NCBI RefSeq assembly: GCF_001612615.1 | Contig: NZ_BDAU01000033.1 | Span: forward strand, 96,456-160,455 | Reading direction: 5' to 3' | DNA: 64,000 nt | Source: Nocardia amikacinitolerans NBRC 108937 | GTDB lineage: Bacteria; Actinomycetota; Actinomycetes; Mycobacteriales; Mycobacteriaceae | Position numbers and translations under genes: made by a program | Part shown: positions 10,248 to 18,209 of the stretch, piece after piece | Numbering within the stretch: position 1 is the first letter of the stretch | Layout of the letters: every line of letters begins with the position of its first letter | Notes under the pieces: model-generated | The model's database searches: none | What the model was told of the DNA's origin: nothing | Seen by the model: only the letters and a program-made list of their open reading frames with translations

Positions 10248-11833
10248 CCGACGGCCTCGGCGGGCACGAGCGCGCCGAGCTTGGCCTCGAGGTCATCGAC
10301 CAGGGAGGCGATCGCGCCCGGATCGGAGGTCGCGGCGAAGACGTAGAAATCTGGTCGATAGAGGATCGCCGCCAGACCGTGCTCGGCGAAATACGCCGCA
10401 TAGTATCCGTCGACGTCCACAACCTCGCCGCCGGCGCCCGGCGCGGAGAGCGTCACGATCTTGCCGCCGAGATGCTCGAGCGCCGCGGTGCGCTGAGCGT
10501 CGAGGTGCCCGGCGACGCCCGGTGCGAGAAGTAGGACCCAGCTTGCACCGAACACGTCGTCGAAGCGGCCGGTGAACTCGGCGGTCGCGATACGGCCCTG
10601 GGGAGCAAGGGTTCCCGCGACGCCTGTGCCGGAATCGGCGCCGAGTAGCCCGCCCGTGAGGTGCGGGAACGGGGCGGGTGGCGGGACGTCGCCACGCCGG
10701 AACGCCTCGTCGCGGGCGGCGGCGACGTCCGGGTCGAAGGTGCACGAGACCCGCCCGGCTTCGATGGACATCCCGATCAGCGCGGCGACGTGCGGTGCGC
10801 GCTCGGTCTGATAGGAATCGAACAGGCCCGCGCCGCCGATGCCGCGCAGCGCCAAGCTCAACCGCCAGGCGAGGGCCTTCGCGTCGCGCACGCCCGAGCA
10901 CATGCCCTGACCCATGAACGGTGGCATGACATGCGCCGCGTCGCCGGCCAAAAAGATGCGGCCGTCGCGCCAGCGGTCGGCCAGCTTGGACTGGAAGGTG
11001 TAGACCGCCTGCCGGACGAGCTTCGCGTTTCGCTCGCTGACGCCATAGGGCGCCATCAGTTTCCAGGCCACGTCGGCGTCATTCATCTGCTCAGCGGATT
11101 CGCCCGGAAGCAGCGCGAATTCGAAGCGGCGGTGGCGCTTGCCCAGCTGGAACAGGCAGTGCGGCCGGGCCGGATCACAGATCTGGCCGTTGTCGAAGCC
11201 GAAATCCAATGGCTCGAGCGGCTCCAGGTCGCAGACCAGCCACGTCTCGCGGAAGCCGAAATCGGTTTGGGTACTGCCGATGTGCGCACGCACGGTGCTG
11301 TTCGCGCCGTCCGCTCCGACGAGGTATTTGGCACGGACTGTCCGGGCGTCGTCGCCGAGGACCTTGTGATGGCCGATGAAGTGGACGGATCGGAACTCGA
11401 CCTGGACGTGGTCGGTGTGGCGTTCGATCGACGCAGCCTCCCAGCCTCGGAACACGTTGACCGAAGTCAGGTCTCGGACCTTGTCATCGAGGGCGTCCTC
11501 GATGTATGGCTGGTACATGATGTAGTCCGATGGCCAGCCCGAGATGCCGTCTCGATCCCAGTCGAAGGTCATCAGCGTCTCACCCTCGGCATTGCGGAAG
11601 ACGTACTTGTTCGCGCGGAACATGTCCTCCTCCAGGCGTTCGGCGATGCCGATCGACTGGAAGATCCGCATGATCTCGTGGTCGATGTGTCCGGCGCGGG
11701 CGCGTCCGTACAACGAGGGCCAGCGCTCGAAGACCGCTACTGTGTGCCCGGCCGAGCCGAGCAGCGCGGCCATGGTCTGACCGACCGGACCGTAACCGAT
11801 CACTGCCACGTCGTAGATTTCGTTGTCTGACAT
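10244..11833 (-). CDS. FAD-dependent monooxygenase, MhpA-like
   Basis: 529 residues, full length. FAD motifs are all canonical: VIGYGPVGQTMAALLG, then YLVGADGANSTVRAHIG, then IFLAGDAAHVMPPFMGQGM. The C-terminal part ends in the thioredoxin-like segment with VDVDGYYAAYFAEHGLAAIL. The closest described family is 3-(3-hydroxyphenyl)propionate hydroxylase (MhpA) and 2,6-dihydroxypyridine 3-hydroxylase-type enzymes. It starts 23 bases after the truncated monooxygenase at 11857-12381 and overlaps the hydrolase downstream. It is the probable first working oxygenase of the operon now that the gene before it is reduced. Confidence 0.88.
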   Translation of the reverse strand: MSDNEIYDVAVIGYGPVGQTMAALLGSAGHTVAVFERWPSLYGRARAGHIDHEIMRIFQSIGIAERLEEDMFRANKYVFRNAEGETLMTFDWDRDGISGWPSDYIMYQPYIEDALDDKVRDLTSVNVFRGWEAASIERHTDHVQVEFRSVHFIGHHKVLGDDARTVRAKYLVGADGANSTVRAHIGSTQTDFGFRETWLVCDLEPLEPLDFGFDNGQICDPARPHCLFQLGKRHRRFEFALLPGESAEQMNDADVAWKLMAPYGVSERNAKLVRQAVYTFQSKLADRWRDGRIFLAGDAAHVMPPFMGQGMCSGVRDAKALAWRLSLALRGIGGAGLFDSYQTERAPHVAALIGMSIEAGRVSCTFDPDVAAARDEAFRRGDVPPPAPFPHLTGGLLGADSGTGVAGTLAPQGRIATAEFTGRFDDVFGASWVLLLAPGVAGHLDAQRTAALEHLGGKIVTLSAPGAGGEVVDVDGYYAAYFAEHGLAAILYRPDFYVFAATSDPGAIASLVDDLEAKLGALVPAEAVG

Positions 11834-11856
11834 CGTTGTCTCCTGGGTCGGAATGG

Positions 11857-12381
11857 TTACGGCAGGGCGCCGAGGCCGGGCAGTGTGGTGGTAGGCGTGG
11901 ACTCGGGTGGCCTCGGCACCGTGCGCAGCTGCTCGCGCAGTTGGTCCACGAGGTCGCGCAGTTCCTCCGGGGTGCGGGCCGCGCCGAAGAAATAGAAGTC
12001 GGGCCTGACCATCGCCGCGGTCCAGCCGTGTGCGCGCAGCCAGGGCAGGTAGCCGTCATCGCTGTCGGCGTAGGTGCAGAGCCGTCCTCCCGTGGAGATC
12101 GGGCCGACCGTCGCATCGATCTCGTCGAGGAAGGACCACCGGTCGTCGGGCAACGCGGTATCCGCGCACACTCCGTCGGTGAGGAGCGTGAATCCAGCTC
12201 CGGTCAAGAGATCGAGCAGCCCGACGAACCCGCCGTGGCGCACCGCCCTCGGTTTGTCGTAGGGCTGGGGCCAGCGTTCCAGGACGAGAACGTCGTGACC
12301 CCGTCGGCCGAGCACCGGCGCCAGCAACTGCCCGACCGGGCTGTCGCCGACTACAGCCACATCGTGGATGGTTTCCGGCAT
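11857..12381 (-). CDS. FAD monooxygenase with large in-frame internal deletion
   Basis: 174 residues against about 500-540 for the family. Residues 1-50 are the N-terminal beta-alpha-beta of an MhpA-type monooxygenase (HDVAVVGDSPVGQLLAPVLG, LVLERWPQPYDKPRA). The sequence then jumps to the C-terminal thioredoxin-like domain (about 60-160: FTLLTDG..., then WLRAHGWTAAMVRPDFYFFG). The DG motif, the GD motif and the substrate domain are missing, and the FAD glycine motif is altered (GDSPVG). It cannot be a normal hydroxylase. The frame, start and spacing to neighbours (12 and 23 bases) are intact, so it is still translated in the operon or lost its middle recently. Assembly error is unlikely since neighbours show the same. 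Confidence 0.8.
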   Translation of the reverse strand: MPETIHDVAVVGDSPVGQLLAPVLGRRGHDVLVLERWPQPYDKPRAVRHGGFVGLLDLLTGAGFTLLTDGVCADTALPDDRWSFLDEIDATVGPISTGGRLCTYADSDDGYLPWLRAHGWTAAMVRPDFYFFGAARTPEELRDLVDQLREQLRTVPRPPESTPTTTLPGLGALP

Positions 12382-12393
12382 CGATACTCTCCG

Positions 12394-12714
12394 CTATCGG
12401 GCGTGGTGCGCGCCGGCTATGAGGGCGGCGAGGTCTTCGGGGTGCAGGAACGACGGTGGTGGCGGCGGGCCGGACAGGTCGATGGCGCGCAGCCGGGCGG
12501 CGACCGCGTCCAGGTCGTCGGCATCGTCCGCACCGACCACGATTTCGACGAGGCGGCGGGCCGGCGCGTGCACCAACCTCAGCTGGTTGCCGCCGTCTCG
12601 GGTGCCCAGCCAGCCGCCGGGTTCGGGTGAGAGCCCGAACTCGGTGTAGTAGTCGCGGGTCGCGGCCGGGTCGGGCACACCGATCGTGACCGAGGAAAGT
12701 CGGTGCAGCGTCAT
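12394..12714 (-). CDS. Extradiol dioxygenase-type VOC protein with in-frame internal deletion
   Basis: 106 residues against about 300 for two-domain extradiol dioxygenases. Residues 1-78 are a recognisable N-terminal VOC lobe (HRLSSVTIGVPDPAATRDYY, RDGGNQLRLVHAP, RLVEIVVGADD). It then passes directly into GPPPPPSFLHPEDLAAL, which in full-length relatives is the extreme C-terminus. The metal-binding catalytic lobe (His, His, Glu) is absent, so ring cleavage is not possible. The ATG is good and the stop is in frame. It lies between the reduced FAH and reduced monooxygenase genes. Confidence 0.75.
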   Translation of the reverse strand: MTLHRLSSVTIGVPDPAATRDYYTEFGLSPEPGGWLGTRDGGNQLRLVHAPARRLVEIVVGADDADDLDAVAARLRAIDLSGPPPPPSFLHPEDLAALIAGAHHAR

Positions 12715-12742
12715 TGCGAGCTCCTGGTTTTCGTTGTCCAGC

Positions 12743-13054
12743 TCAGTGGCCTGCGACCATCAGGTGGCGCATCTCGCCGACATGGCGGACGTAACTGACC
12801 AATTCCTCCCCGGGGCCGACTACTTGGCGGTCGCGTTCCGAGATGTCCTGTCGCTCCGACGTTTCCGGGATGTGGCTCCAGGCGTCGGACGCCGCGGGGT
12901 CCAGACCCGCGGCGACCTCGAGCAGCTCGTCCCAGTGCTCGAAGGCGTTTTGGATCCGCGCACCGAATTTGCCGCCGGTGGCTCGTTCGACGTCCACCAC
13001 TGTGTCCACGGGGGTGGCGAGCGCTAGTCGGTCCGCGATGTTGGCGAAACGCAC
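12743..13054 (-). CDS. Fumarylacetoacetase-family protein with two internal deletions
   Basis: 103 residues against about 300 for the family, start GTG 13054 after CAGGGAG. Residues 1-55 match the N-terminal cap (RFANIADRLALATPVDTVVD, VERATGGKFG...HWDELL). Residues 59-77 match the central metal-site segment (AWSH..., QDISERDRQ, equivalent to the DWSARDLQ stretch of the intact FAH at 16103-17038). Residues 79-103 match the C-terminus (VGPGEELVSYVRHVGEMRH). The ExE metal ligands and most of the barrel are gone. Three family pieces in the right order imply two separate losses, both frame-preserving. It is the first gene of the leftward operon. Confidence 0.65.
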   Translation of the reverse strand: MRFANIADRLALATPVDTVVDVERATGGKFGARIQNAFEHWDELLEVAAGLDPAASDAWSHIPETSERQDISERDRQVVGPGEELVSYVRHVGEMRHLMVAGH

Positions 13055-13673
13055 GGTGCGTACTCCCTGGTTCAGGAGGGCGGCCCTACGCCGCCCGGGT
13101 GGTGTGCACTGAATCACTTTCGAAAGTACCAGCTATGTTTCGATACTCCAAGAAGATTTCGTAAGAACTGGTGGTCGGGTCCGATGGCAGTGAGCCGGGT
13201 GCCGCGGTCCTGCACATGCCGTGCGCATTCCTCGACGCCGTCGAGCACCGCGCCTCTGTGCCCTCTGGCACCGCTGAGTGCAGAGCCCTCTCGGTGTCCA
13301 GCCAGGTGATTCGAGCACTGCGTGCGCCTTGCGTCGCAGCTCGACTGACCGGGCCTCCGGATATGCCCTGAGCGACATATCGAGCGAGAAGATGCTGCCG
13401 GAGCGGGCCGATGTTGGACTCCATCGCGCCTCGTGGCGTGTAGTCCAGCAGTGCTGGCCTCGACGTATCGAGCGCGCATGCATTCCCCAAGGGCGTGTTC
13501 GCGAAATTGACTACGATGTCGCGGCGCATAGTCGAACTGCCTCTCTCGTGCCGGTGAACGCGGCGTGCGTCCGCCCCGAAGTCGCAGCACCTATGGTCCC
13601 GGAGGTGATCGGCGCGGATGGCTGAAAGGGGGTGGCGGGATGGTTCGAAGACTGCCTCTACTTCAGGCTGTTG

Positions 13674-13688
13674 TTCTGTTTCGCGGAA
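13674..13688. promoter_or_regulatory. Operator-like site, copy 1
   Basis: TTCTGTTTCGCGGAA, within the larger palindrome GTTC...GAAC (13673-13689). It is one of four similar 15-mers in the catabolic region and lies about 210 bases upstream of the rightward operon start. Confidence 0.5.
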
Positions 13689-13761
13689 CATATACCGCTC
13701 ATGGGAACGGGTCAAGCGCTTCGTCTGCCAGTCGATCTTGGTTGACCAACCCGCGTTGTTG

Positions 13762-13776
13762 TTCTATTCTACAGAA
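13762..13776. promoter_or_regulatory. Operator-like site, copy 2
   Basis: TTCTATTCTACAGAA, within GTTCT-N7-AGAAC (13761-13777), a perfect 5-base inverted repeat. It lies 123 bases before the ATG at 13900 and 19 bases (start to start) before copy 3, about two helical turns, which suits cooperative binding. Confidence 0.6.
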
Positions 13777-13780
13777 CGCC

Positions 13781-13798
13781 GTCTATTCTACAGAATAG
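13781..13798. promoter_or_regulatory. Operator-like site, copy 3
   Basis: The 15-mer GTCTATTCTACAGAA repeats 13 bases of copy 2 exactly. It also carries its own inverted repeat CTATTCT-AC-AGAATAG (13783-13798). Together with copy 2 this is the strongest regulatory signature of the region and fits an IclR-type regulator. Confidence 0.6.
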
Positions 13799-13899
13799 GT
13801 CGGTGTGGCGGCCGGGTCTCGCTGTTCAAGCATCCCTGGCGCGGTTCCCGCGCTTGGCCCGACGTCCCCCCATTTCCCTTCAGATCGGAACTCGGGTAT

Positions 13900-15537
13900 A
13901 TGAACTCCCCACCAGCGCAATCGGAATCGTCGTTCCGAGTGGCGATCGCCGGTGGCGGCCCGGTCGGATTGACCGCCGCCAACCTGTTGGTCGCAGCCGG
14001 CGTCGACGTCGTGCTCATCGAACGCAATCCGACGACCAGCGACGAGGCCAAGGCGATCAGCATGGACGCCGAGTCCCTGCGGATCCTGCGCGGTTTCGAC
14101 GCCGACGGGCAAGTGGACGCCGTGATGGCCCCTGGCACCGGCGTGCGCTTCCACGGACGCCGGGGCAAGCGGTTGTTCCAGGCCCGCGGCGCGAGCCCGT
14201 TCCCTTACGGCTACGCGGTGAAGAGCCAGTTCTCCCAGCCGGAACTGGAACGGGTGCTGATGCGGCGTCTGGAACGCGAACAGGGCGCCGAGATCCGCAT
14301 GTCGACCGAAGTAACCAGGTATGCGCAGGATGCGGACGGAGTGACGATCACCGTTGGGCCCACCGGTGGCGCGGGGGAGGAGACGCTGCGCGCGGACTAC
14401 CTGCTCGGTTGCGACGGCGGCCGCAGCACCGTGCGCAGACTGGCGGGAATCGGCATGACGGGCCGGAGCTTCGATGACGTGTGGTTGGTCGTGGACACCA
14501 TCGGCGACCATCACGACGATCGGTGCAGCGTCCATATCGGGACGCCCGAGCGTCCGCATGTGATCGTGCCCGGTGCGGACGGACGGTGCCGGTACGAATT
14601 CCTGCTGCGCCCCGGTGAAGGCAGCGCACGGGAACATCCACCCTTCGAGCTGGTGCAGCGATTACTGGCGCCCTATCGCCACATCGTGCCCGATCAGGTT
14701 GATCGCTCAGTGAACTACACGTTCAGCGGTGTGGTCGCCGACCGGTGGCGAGATCGCCGGGTGTTGCTGCTGGGCGACGCCGCCCACATGATGCCGCCGT
14801 TCGCGGGGCAGGGCTTGAACTCGGGCATTCGCGATGCCGCCAACCTGTGCTGGAAGCTCGCGTTGATCGGCCGGGGCCGGGCTGCCGACACCGTGCTCGA
14901 CACCTATGAGTCCGAGCGCAGGCCGCACGCGGAGGCCGTGGTGAAAGCCTCGGTGCGGCAAGGACAGGTCGTCATGACCACGAGCAAGGCAGCGGCGATC
15001 GTTCGCGACAGCGTCGTCGCACTGCTGCTCCGAACCCGGTGGGGGCGAGGCTACCTGGTCGGCATGAAGTATCTACCCCGACCGAAGCTCGTGGAGGGAC
15101 TGGTGCTTCGCGACGGCGCGGCACCGCATCCGTTGGTCGGCTCGGCGCTCGATCAGCCGCAAGTCTTGCGCGCCGACGGCTCGATGGATCGACTGGACGC
15201 CGCACTCGGCCCGGATTTCACACTGCTCGGCGTCGAGGCGACCGAGCACGACTGGGAACTGGTCACCGCCGCCTTCGCCGATCTGCCCGTGTGCGGCGTC
15301 GATGTCGTGCTCGGCGATCGACGACCTCGGTCCAACGGGCCGAGGCTCGCGATCGGTGACGCGGACGGCGCACTGGAATCGCTGCTGCGTGGTGTCGCGG
15401 GCCGGTTCGTGCTGCTCCGGCCGGACCGCTACGTTGCCGCCGAGTTCTCCGCCGACAAGGCCGATATCACCGCGACCATTCTGAGCTGTCTGCTCGGCGC
15501 CGGACGCGAACCTGCGAAGAAAGGTGATCACCGATGA
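13900..15537 (+). CDS. FAD-dependent aromatic monooxygenase (PheA/TfdB/MhpA type)
   Basis: 545 residues. The ATG at 13900 follows GGAACTCGGG; the frame is open upstream but without protein character. Motifs are canonical: VAIAGGGPVGLTAANLLVAA near residue 15, then YLLGCDGGRSTVRRLAG, then VLLLGDAAHMMPPFAGQGLN. A C-terminal thioredoxin-like domain ends in RFVLLRPDRYVAAEF. As a class A flavin monooxygenase it should hydroxylate a phenol with NAD(P)H. It opens the rightward operon and overlaps the VOC gene by 4 bases. The same three families (monooxygenase, VOC, FAH) make up this operon and the reduced head of the leftward one. Confidence 0.9.
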   Translation: MNSPPAQSESSFRVAIAGGGPVGLTAANLLVAAGVDVVLIERNPTTSDEAKAISMDAESLRILRGFDADGQVDAVMAPGTGVRFHGRRGKRLFQARGASPFPYGYAVKSQFSQPELERVLMRRLEREQGAEIRMSTEVTRYAQDADGVTITVGPTGGAGEETLRADYLLGCDGGRSTVRRLAGIGMTGRSFDDVWLVVDTIGDHHDDRCSVHIGTPERPHVIVPGADGRCRYEFLLRPGEGSAREHPPFELVQRLLAPYRHIVPDQVDRSVNYTFSGVVADRWRDRRVLLLGDAAHMMPPFAGQGLNSGIRDAANLCWKLALIGRGRAADTVLDTYESERRPHAEAVVKASVRQGQVVMTTSKAAAIVRDSVVALLLRTRWGRGYLVGMKYLPRPKLVEGLVLRDGAAPHPLVGSALDQPQVLRADGSMDRLDAALGPDFTLLGVEATEHDWELVTAAFADLPVCGVDVVLGDRRPRSNGPRLAIGDADGALESLLRGVAGRFVLLRPDRYVAAEFSADKADITATILSCLLGAGREPAKKGDHR

Positions 15538-16106
15538 ATCCTCAAGCTGAGCCGAGCATCGCCGAACTCGGTCACGTCGGCATTCGCTGTCACGACCTCA
15601 CACGGCAGCTCGATTTCTACACCCGCACATTGGGATTGACCGTCACCGACCACGACGAGAAGCTCGGCATCTGGTTCCTGTCGGCGCGGCCCGACACCGA
15701 ACACCACGAGCTGCTGCTCGCCTCGGGCCGCACGGCGGCGCCCGATGTGCAATTGATCCAACAGGTTTCCTTCCGCTGCGATTCGCTGGAGAGCGTCATC
15801 GGCTACTTCCGGCGATTCCGCGCCGAAGGGGTCCGGCTCGACATGGTGGTCTCGCACGGTAACGCGGTCGGGGTGTACTTCTACGACCCGGAAGGTAATC
15901 GCTGCGAGGTCTATTGGCAGACGGGGCTCGAGGCCCGCCAGCCGTTCGTCGAACACATCGACCTCGACACCGACGTCGATGAGCTTCTCGACCGCATCCA
16001 CGCCTCGGTCGACCGCCACGGCACGACCGGATTCACCGAAGCCTCCTACGTGGCGTGGACCGAAGGGAAGAACAACAACGCGAACAACACAGGAGATTCG
16101 CAGTGA
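15534..16106 (+). CDS. VOC-family dioxygenase-like protein
   Basis: 190 residues. The single VOC module starts ELGHVGIRCHDLTRQLDFYT, includes TEHHELLLASG and ends GVYFYDPEGNRCEVYWQTG. The expected metal ligands are visible: His in GHVG, His in HHELLL and Glu in CEVYW. That makes a metal-dependent activity (extradiol ring cleavage or a related reaction) likely. A helical tail of about 50 residues extends past the fold and ends in an Asn-rich stretch. It overlaps the monooxygenase before it (ATGA) and the FAH gene after it (GTGA). Confidence 0.85.
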   Translation: MNPQAEPSIAELGHVGIRCHDLTRQLDFYTRTLGLTVTDHDEKLGIWFLSARPDTEHHELLLASGRTAAPDVQLIQQVSFRCDSLESVIGYFRRFRAEGVRLDMVVSHGNAVGVYFYDPEGNRCEVYWQTGLEARQPFVEHIDLDTDVDELLDRIHASVDRHGTTGFTEASYVAWTEGKNNNANNTGDSQ

Positions 16107-17038
16107 AACTGACCCGCATCCGCACGAGCGACGGCAGCGTCCGCGTCGGCATCGTCGAATCCGACGGTATCCACCTGTTGGCGGATCTCGACGACATCCT
16201 GCTGCTCCTCGGACACCCCACGCTGTCGCTCGCCGAGGCCGCTCGTGCCGCAGGGACTACCGGCGAAATCATGAATCCGGCTGAAGTGCAGTACCTTTCG
16301 CCGATCGCCACACCGCCGACCATCCGCGACTTCTATGCCTTCGAACAGCACGTGCGCGCGGGGCGCGCCTGGCGTGGGCTCGATATGGATCCGGAGTGGT
16401 ACAGGATTCCGGTCTTCTACTTCTCCAACCCGTACGCCGCGACCGGTTGCGGTGAGATCTCGATCCCGCCCGGCTGCGAGCAGTTCGACTTCGAACTCGA
16501 GGTCGGGGCGATCATCGGCGGCCACGGCAGCGATCTCACGCCAGACCGAGCTGAGGACCTGATCGCCGGATTCTGCATTCTCAACGACTGGAGCGCCCGC
16601 GATCTCCAGAAGCGGGAGATGACTCTGTCGATGGGACCCGTGAAGGGCAAGGACACCGCCACCGGTCTCGGACCCTGGATCGTGACACCCGACGAGCTCG
16701 CCGCGCACAAGGAGGGCACCGGCTACCGCCTCGCGATGCGCTGCGAGGTCAACGGCAAGAAGTACACCGAGGCGGTCTGGTCGGACGTGTACTGGTCTTT
16801 CGCCGAGATGATCGCCTACGCCTCTCGCGGCACCGAGGTCCGGCCCGGCGACATCATCGGCTCTGGCACGTGCGGCACCGGCTGCATCAACGAGCTATCC
16901 CGCACCCATAGCCCGGAGGAGTACCCGTTCCTCAGCCCCGGCGACATCGTCACCGCGACCATCGAAGGCCTCGGTGTCCTCGAGAACCGCATCGTCGCCG
17001 GAGCCCCCGCCCGGCCCCTGCGTCCGGGAACGATCTGA
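16103..17038 (+). CDS. Fumarylacetoacetate hydrolase-family protein
   Basis: 311 residues from GTG 16103, with AGGAG at 16091 and a GTGA overlap with the VOC gene. The FAH barrel has the metal ligands in FDFELEVGAIIG (ExE) and ILNDWSARDLQ (Asp), then the lysine region GPVKGKDTATGLGPW and the late TCGTGC loop. Family members hydrolyse a C-C bond in an acylpyruvate or decarboxylate/hydrate ring-fission products. Its position after a hydroxylase and a VOC dioxygenase makes it the probable ring-fission-product hydrolase of this operon. It is complete, unlike the counterpart at 12743-13054. Confidence 0.9.
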   Translation: MKLTRIRTSDGSVRVGIVESDGIHLLADLDDILLLLGHPTLSLAEAARAAGTTGEIMNPAEVQYLSPIATPPTIRDFYAFEQHVRAGRAWRGLDMDPEWYRIPVFYFSNPYAATGCGEISIPPGCEQFDFELEVGAIIGGHGSDLTPDRAEDLIAGFCILNDWSARDLQKREMTLSMGPVKGKDTATGLGPWIVTPDELAAHKEGTGYRLAMRCEVNGKKYTEAVWSDVYWSFAEMIAYASRGTEVRPGDIIGSGTCGTGCINELSRTHSPEEYPFLSPGDIVTATIEGLGVLENRIVAGAPARPLRPGTI

Positions 17039-17040
17039 GC

Positions 17041-17388
17041 CGGGGGCTCGATCCTGCGGCGCCACCGGGCGCCACGATTGGCGAGGCTCGGTCCTGTCTC
17101 CGCCGGGGGTTTGCGCGCGAGTTCCGGCGACTGCCGAACGAGCGCGACATCTCCAGCCCTTTCGCGGCGCCCTCGTGCGGCCGTTGTCGCACCTTCCACA
17201 ACGCGCTGCTGGCGGGCTGCAACAACCGCAGGCTGCTCGAGACTGTTCGGGCGCTGTTCGAGGCGGCCATGCGCCGAGAAGCCGAGCGCGCCGAGGACCT
17301 GTTGCGCGATCACATCGCGCACACCGCGCAGCTGCTGATCGGTTGCGCGCCCGACAAACCGAATTCGGCGGAGGCCGATATCGAGTAA
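17041..17388 (+). pseudogene. GntR-family (FCD) regulator remnant lacking HTH and part of the effector domain
   Basis: In the frame ending at TAA 17386-17388 the translation reads as an FCD effector domain: RRLPNERDISSPF, then FHNALLAGCNNRRLLETVRA with LFE following, then straight into AAMRREAERAEDLLRDHIAH and TAQLLIG. In FCD proteins about 30-40 residues lie between LFE and the last helix, so an internal piece is gone. The N-terminal winged helix is also absent and no start codon precedes the homology. It is squeezed between FAH and the CoA-transferase genes, both intact. Confidence 0.75.
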
Positions 17389-17400
17389 GGAGTCACACCG

Positions 17401-18159
17401 GTGATGGACAAGACGATGACCGATCCGGCGGCCGCGATCGCCGACATCCCCTCCGGCGCGTCGCTCGCCGTCGGCGGTTTCGGCCTCTGCGGCATCCCGG
17501 AGGCGCTAATCGAGGGGCTGGAGGCGGCCGGGGTCACCGATCTGAAAGTCGTGTCCAACAATTGCGGTGTGGACGACTGGGGGCTCGGGAAGCTGCTGGC
17601 CGCCGGACAGATTCGCCGCATCACCGCGTCCTACGTAGGGGAGAACAAGGAATTCGCGCGGCAGTACCTCGCCGGGGAACTCGAGGTCGAACTGACGCCG
17701 CAGGGCAGCCTCGCCGAACGTCTGCGCGCGGGCGGGTGCGGCATCCCGGCCTTCTACACGCCCGCCGGGCTCGGCACCCCGATCGCCGACGGCACCATGC
17801 CGCTGCGCTACGCGCCCGACGGGACGGTGGCCGTGCACGCGCCCGCGAAGGAAATCCGGATCTTCGACGACCGCGAATACGTGCTGGAGTCCGCGATCAC
17901 CACCGACTTCGCGCTCGTGCACGCCGCGCTCGGCGATCGGCACGGCAATCTCGTATTCAACGCCGCGGCAGGAAATTTCAACGCGCTGTGCGCGATGGCG
18001 GGACGGATCACGATCGCGGAGGTGGAGCAGCTCGTCGAGCCCGGGGAGATCCCGCCCGGTCACGTGCACGTGCCAGGGGTGTTCGTGCAGCGGGTCGTCC
18101 CTGTCGGCGCCGTGGAGAAGCGCATCGAGAAGCGCACGGTCCGCACGGCCGCGATCTGA
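17401..18159 (+). CDS. 3-oxoacid/3-oxoadipate CoA-transferase, alpha subunit
   Basis: 252 residues; TAAGGAG lies 8 bases before GTG 17401 (an ATG follows at 17404). The family I signature is VGGFGLCGIPEALIEGL near residue 25, followed by VSNNCGVDDWGLGKLL, YVGENKEFARQYLAGELEVE and CGIPAFYTPAGLGTP, all typical of the A subunit (PcaI/ScoA). With the B subunit it moves CoA from succinyl-CoA or another donor to a 3-oxoacid, letting it enter thiolysis. It probably closes the aromatic pathway of the rightward operon. The short C-terminal extension (KRIEKRTVR) is usual. Confidence 0.92.
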   Translation: MMDKTMTDPAAAIADIPSGASLAVGGFGLCGIPEALIEGLEAAGVTDLKVVSNNCGVDDWGLGKLLAAGQIRRITASYVGENKEFARQYLAGELEVELTPQGSLAERLRAGGCGIPAFYTPAGLGTPIADGTMPLRYAPDGTVAVHAPAKEIRIFDDREYVLESAITTDFALVHAALGDRHGNLVFNAAAGNFNALCAMAGRITIAEVEQLVEPGEIPPGHVHVPGVFVQRVVPVGAVEKRIEKRTVRTAAI

Positions 18160-18209
18160 TCAGAGACCCGTTCCACCCAAAGAAATTCAACGACGAGTGA
18201 GGTACACCC

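Larger units (their letters stand above)
13055..13899. promoter_or_regulatory. Divergent control region of the two aromatic operons
   Basis: 845 bases between the reduced FAH gene (left) and the monooxygenase at 13900 (right). Part of it (13118-13600) has long open frames leftward, including one reading LDGVEECARHVQDRGTRLTA, that look like decayed coding sequence, but I cannot name the family. The right third holds three copies of a TTCT-N8-GAA motif (listed separately), so the promoter of the rightward operon is probably near 13790-13890. Confidence 0.55.

Noticed and set aside
10661..11830. 389-codon rightward frame opposite the MhpA-like gene
   Set aside because: Antisense to a full-length enzyme with all FAD motifs; no own features.
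13118..13600. Leftward open frames before the reduced FAH gene as a regulator gene
   Set aside because: Three overlapping frames each look partly protein-like but none gives a recognisable domain or a good start; described as possible decayed sequence.
16974..18200. Long rightward open frame through the CoA-transferase alpha gene
   Set aside because: Arg/Ala-rich shadow of the real gene in another frame; the CoA-transferase frame has clear family motifs.
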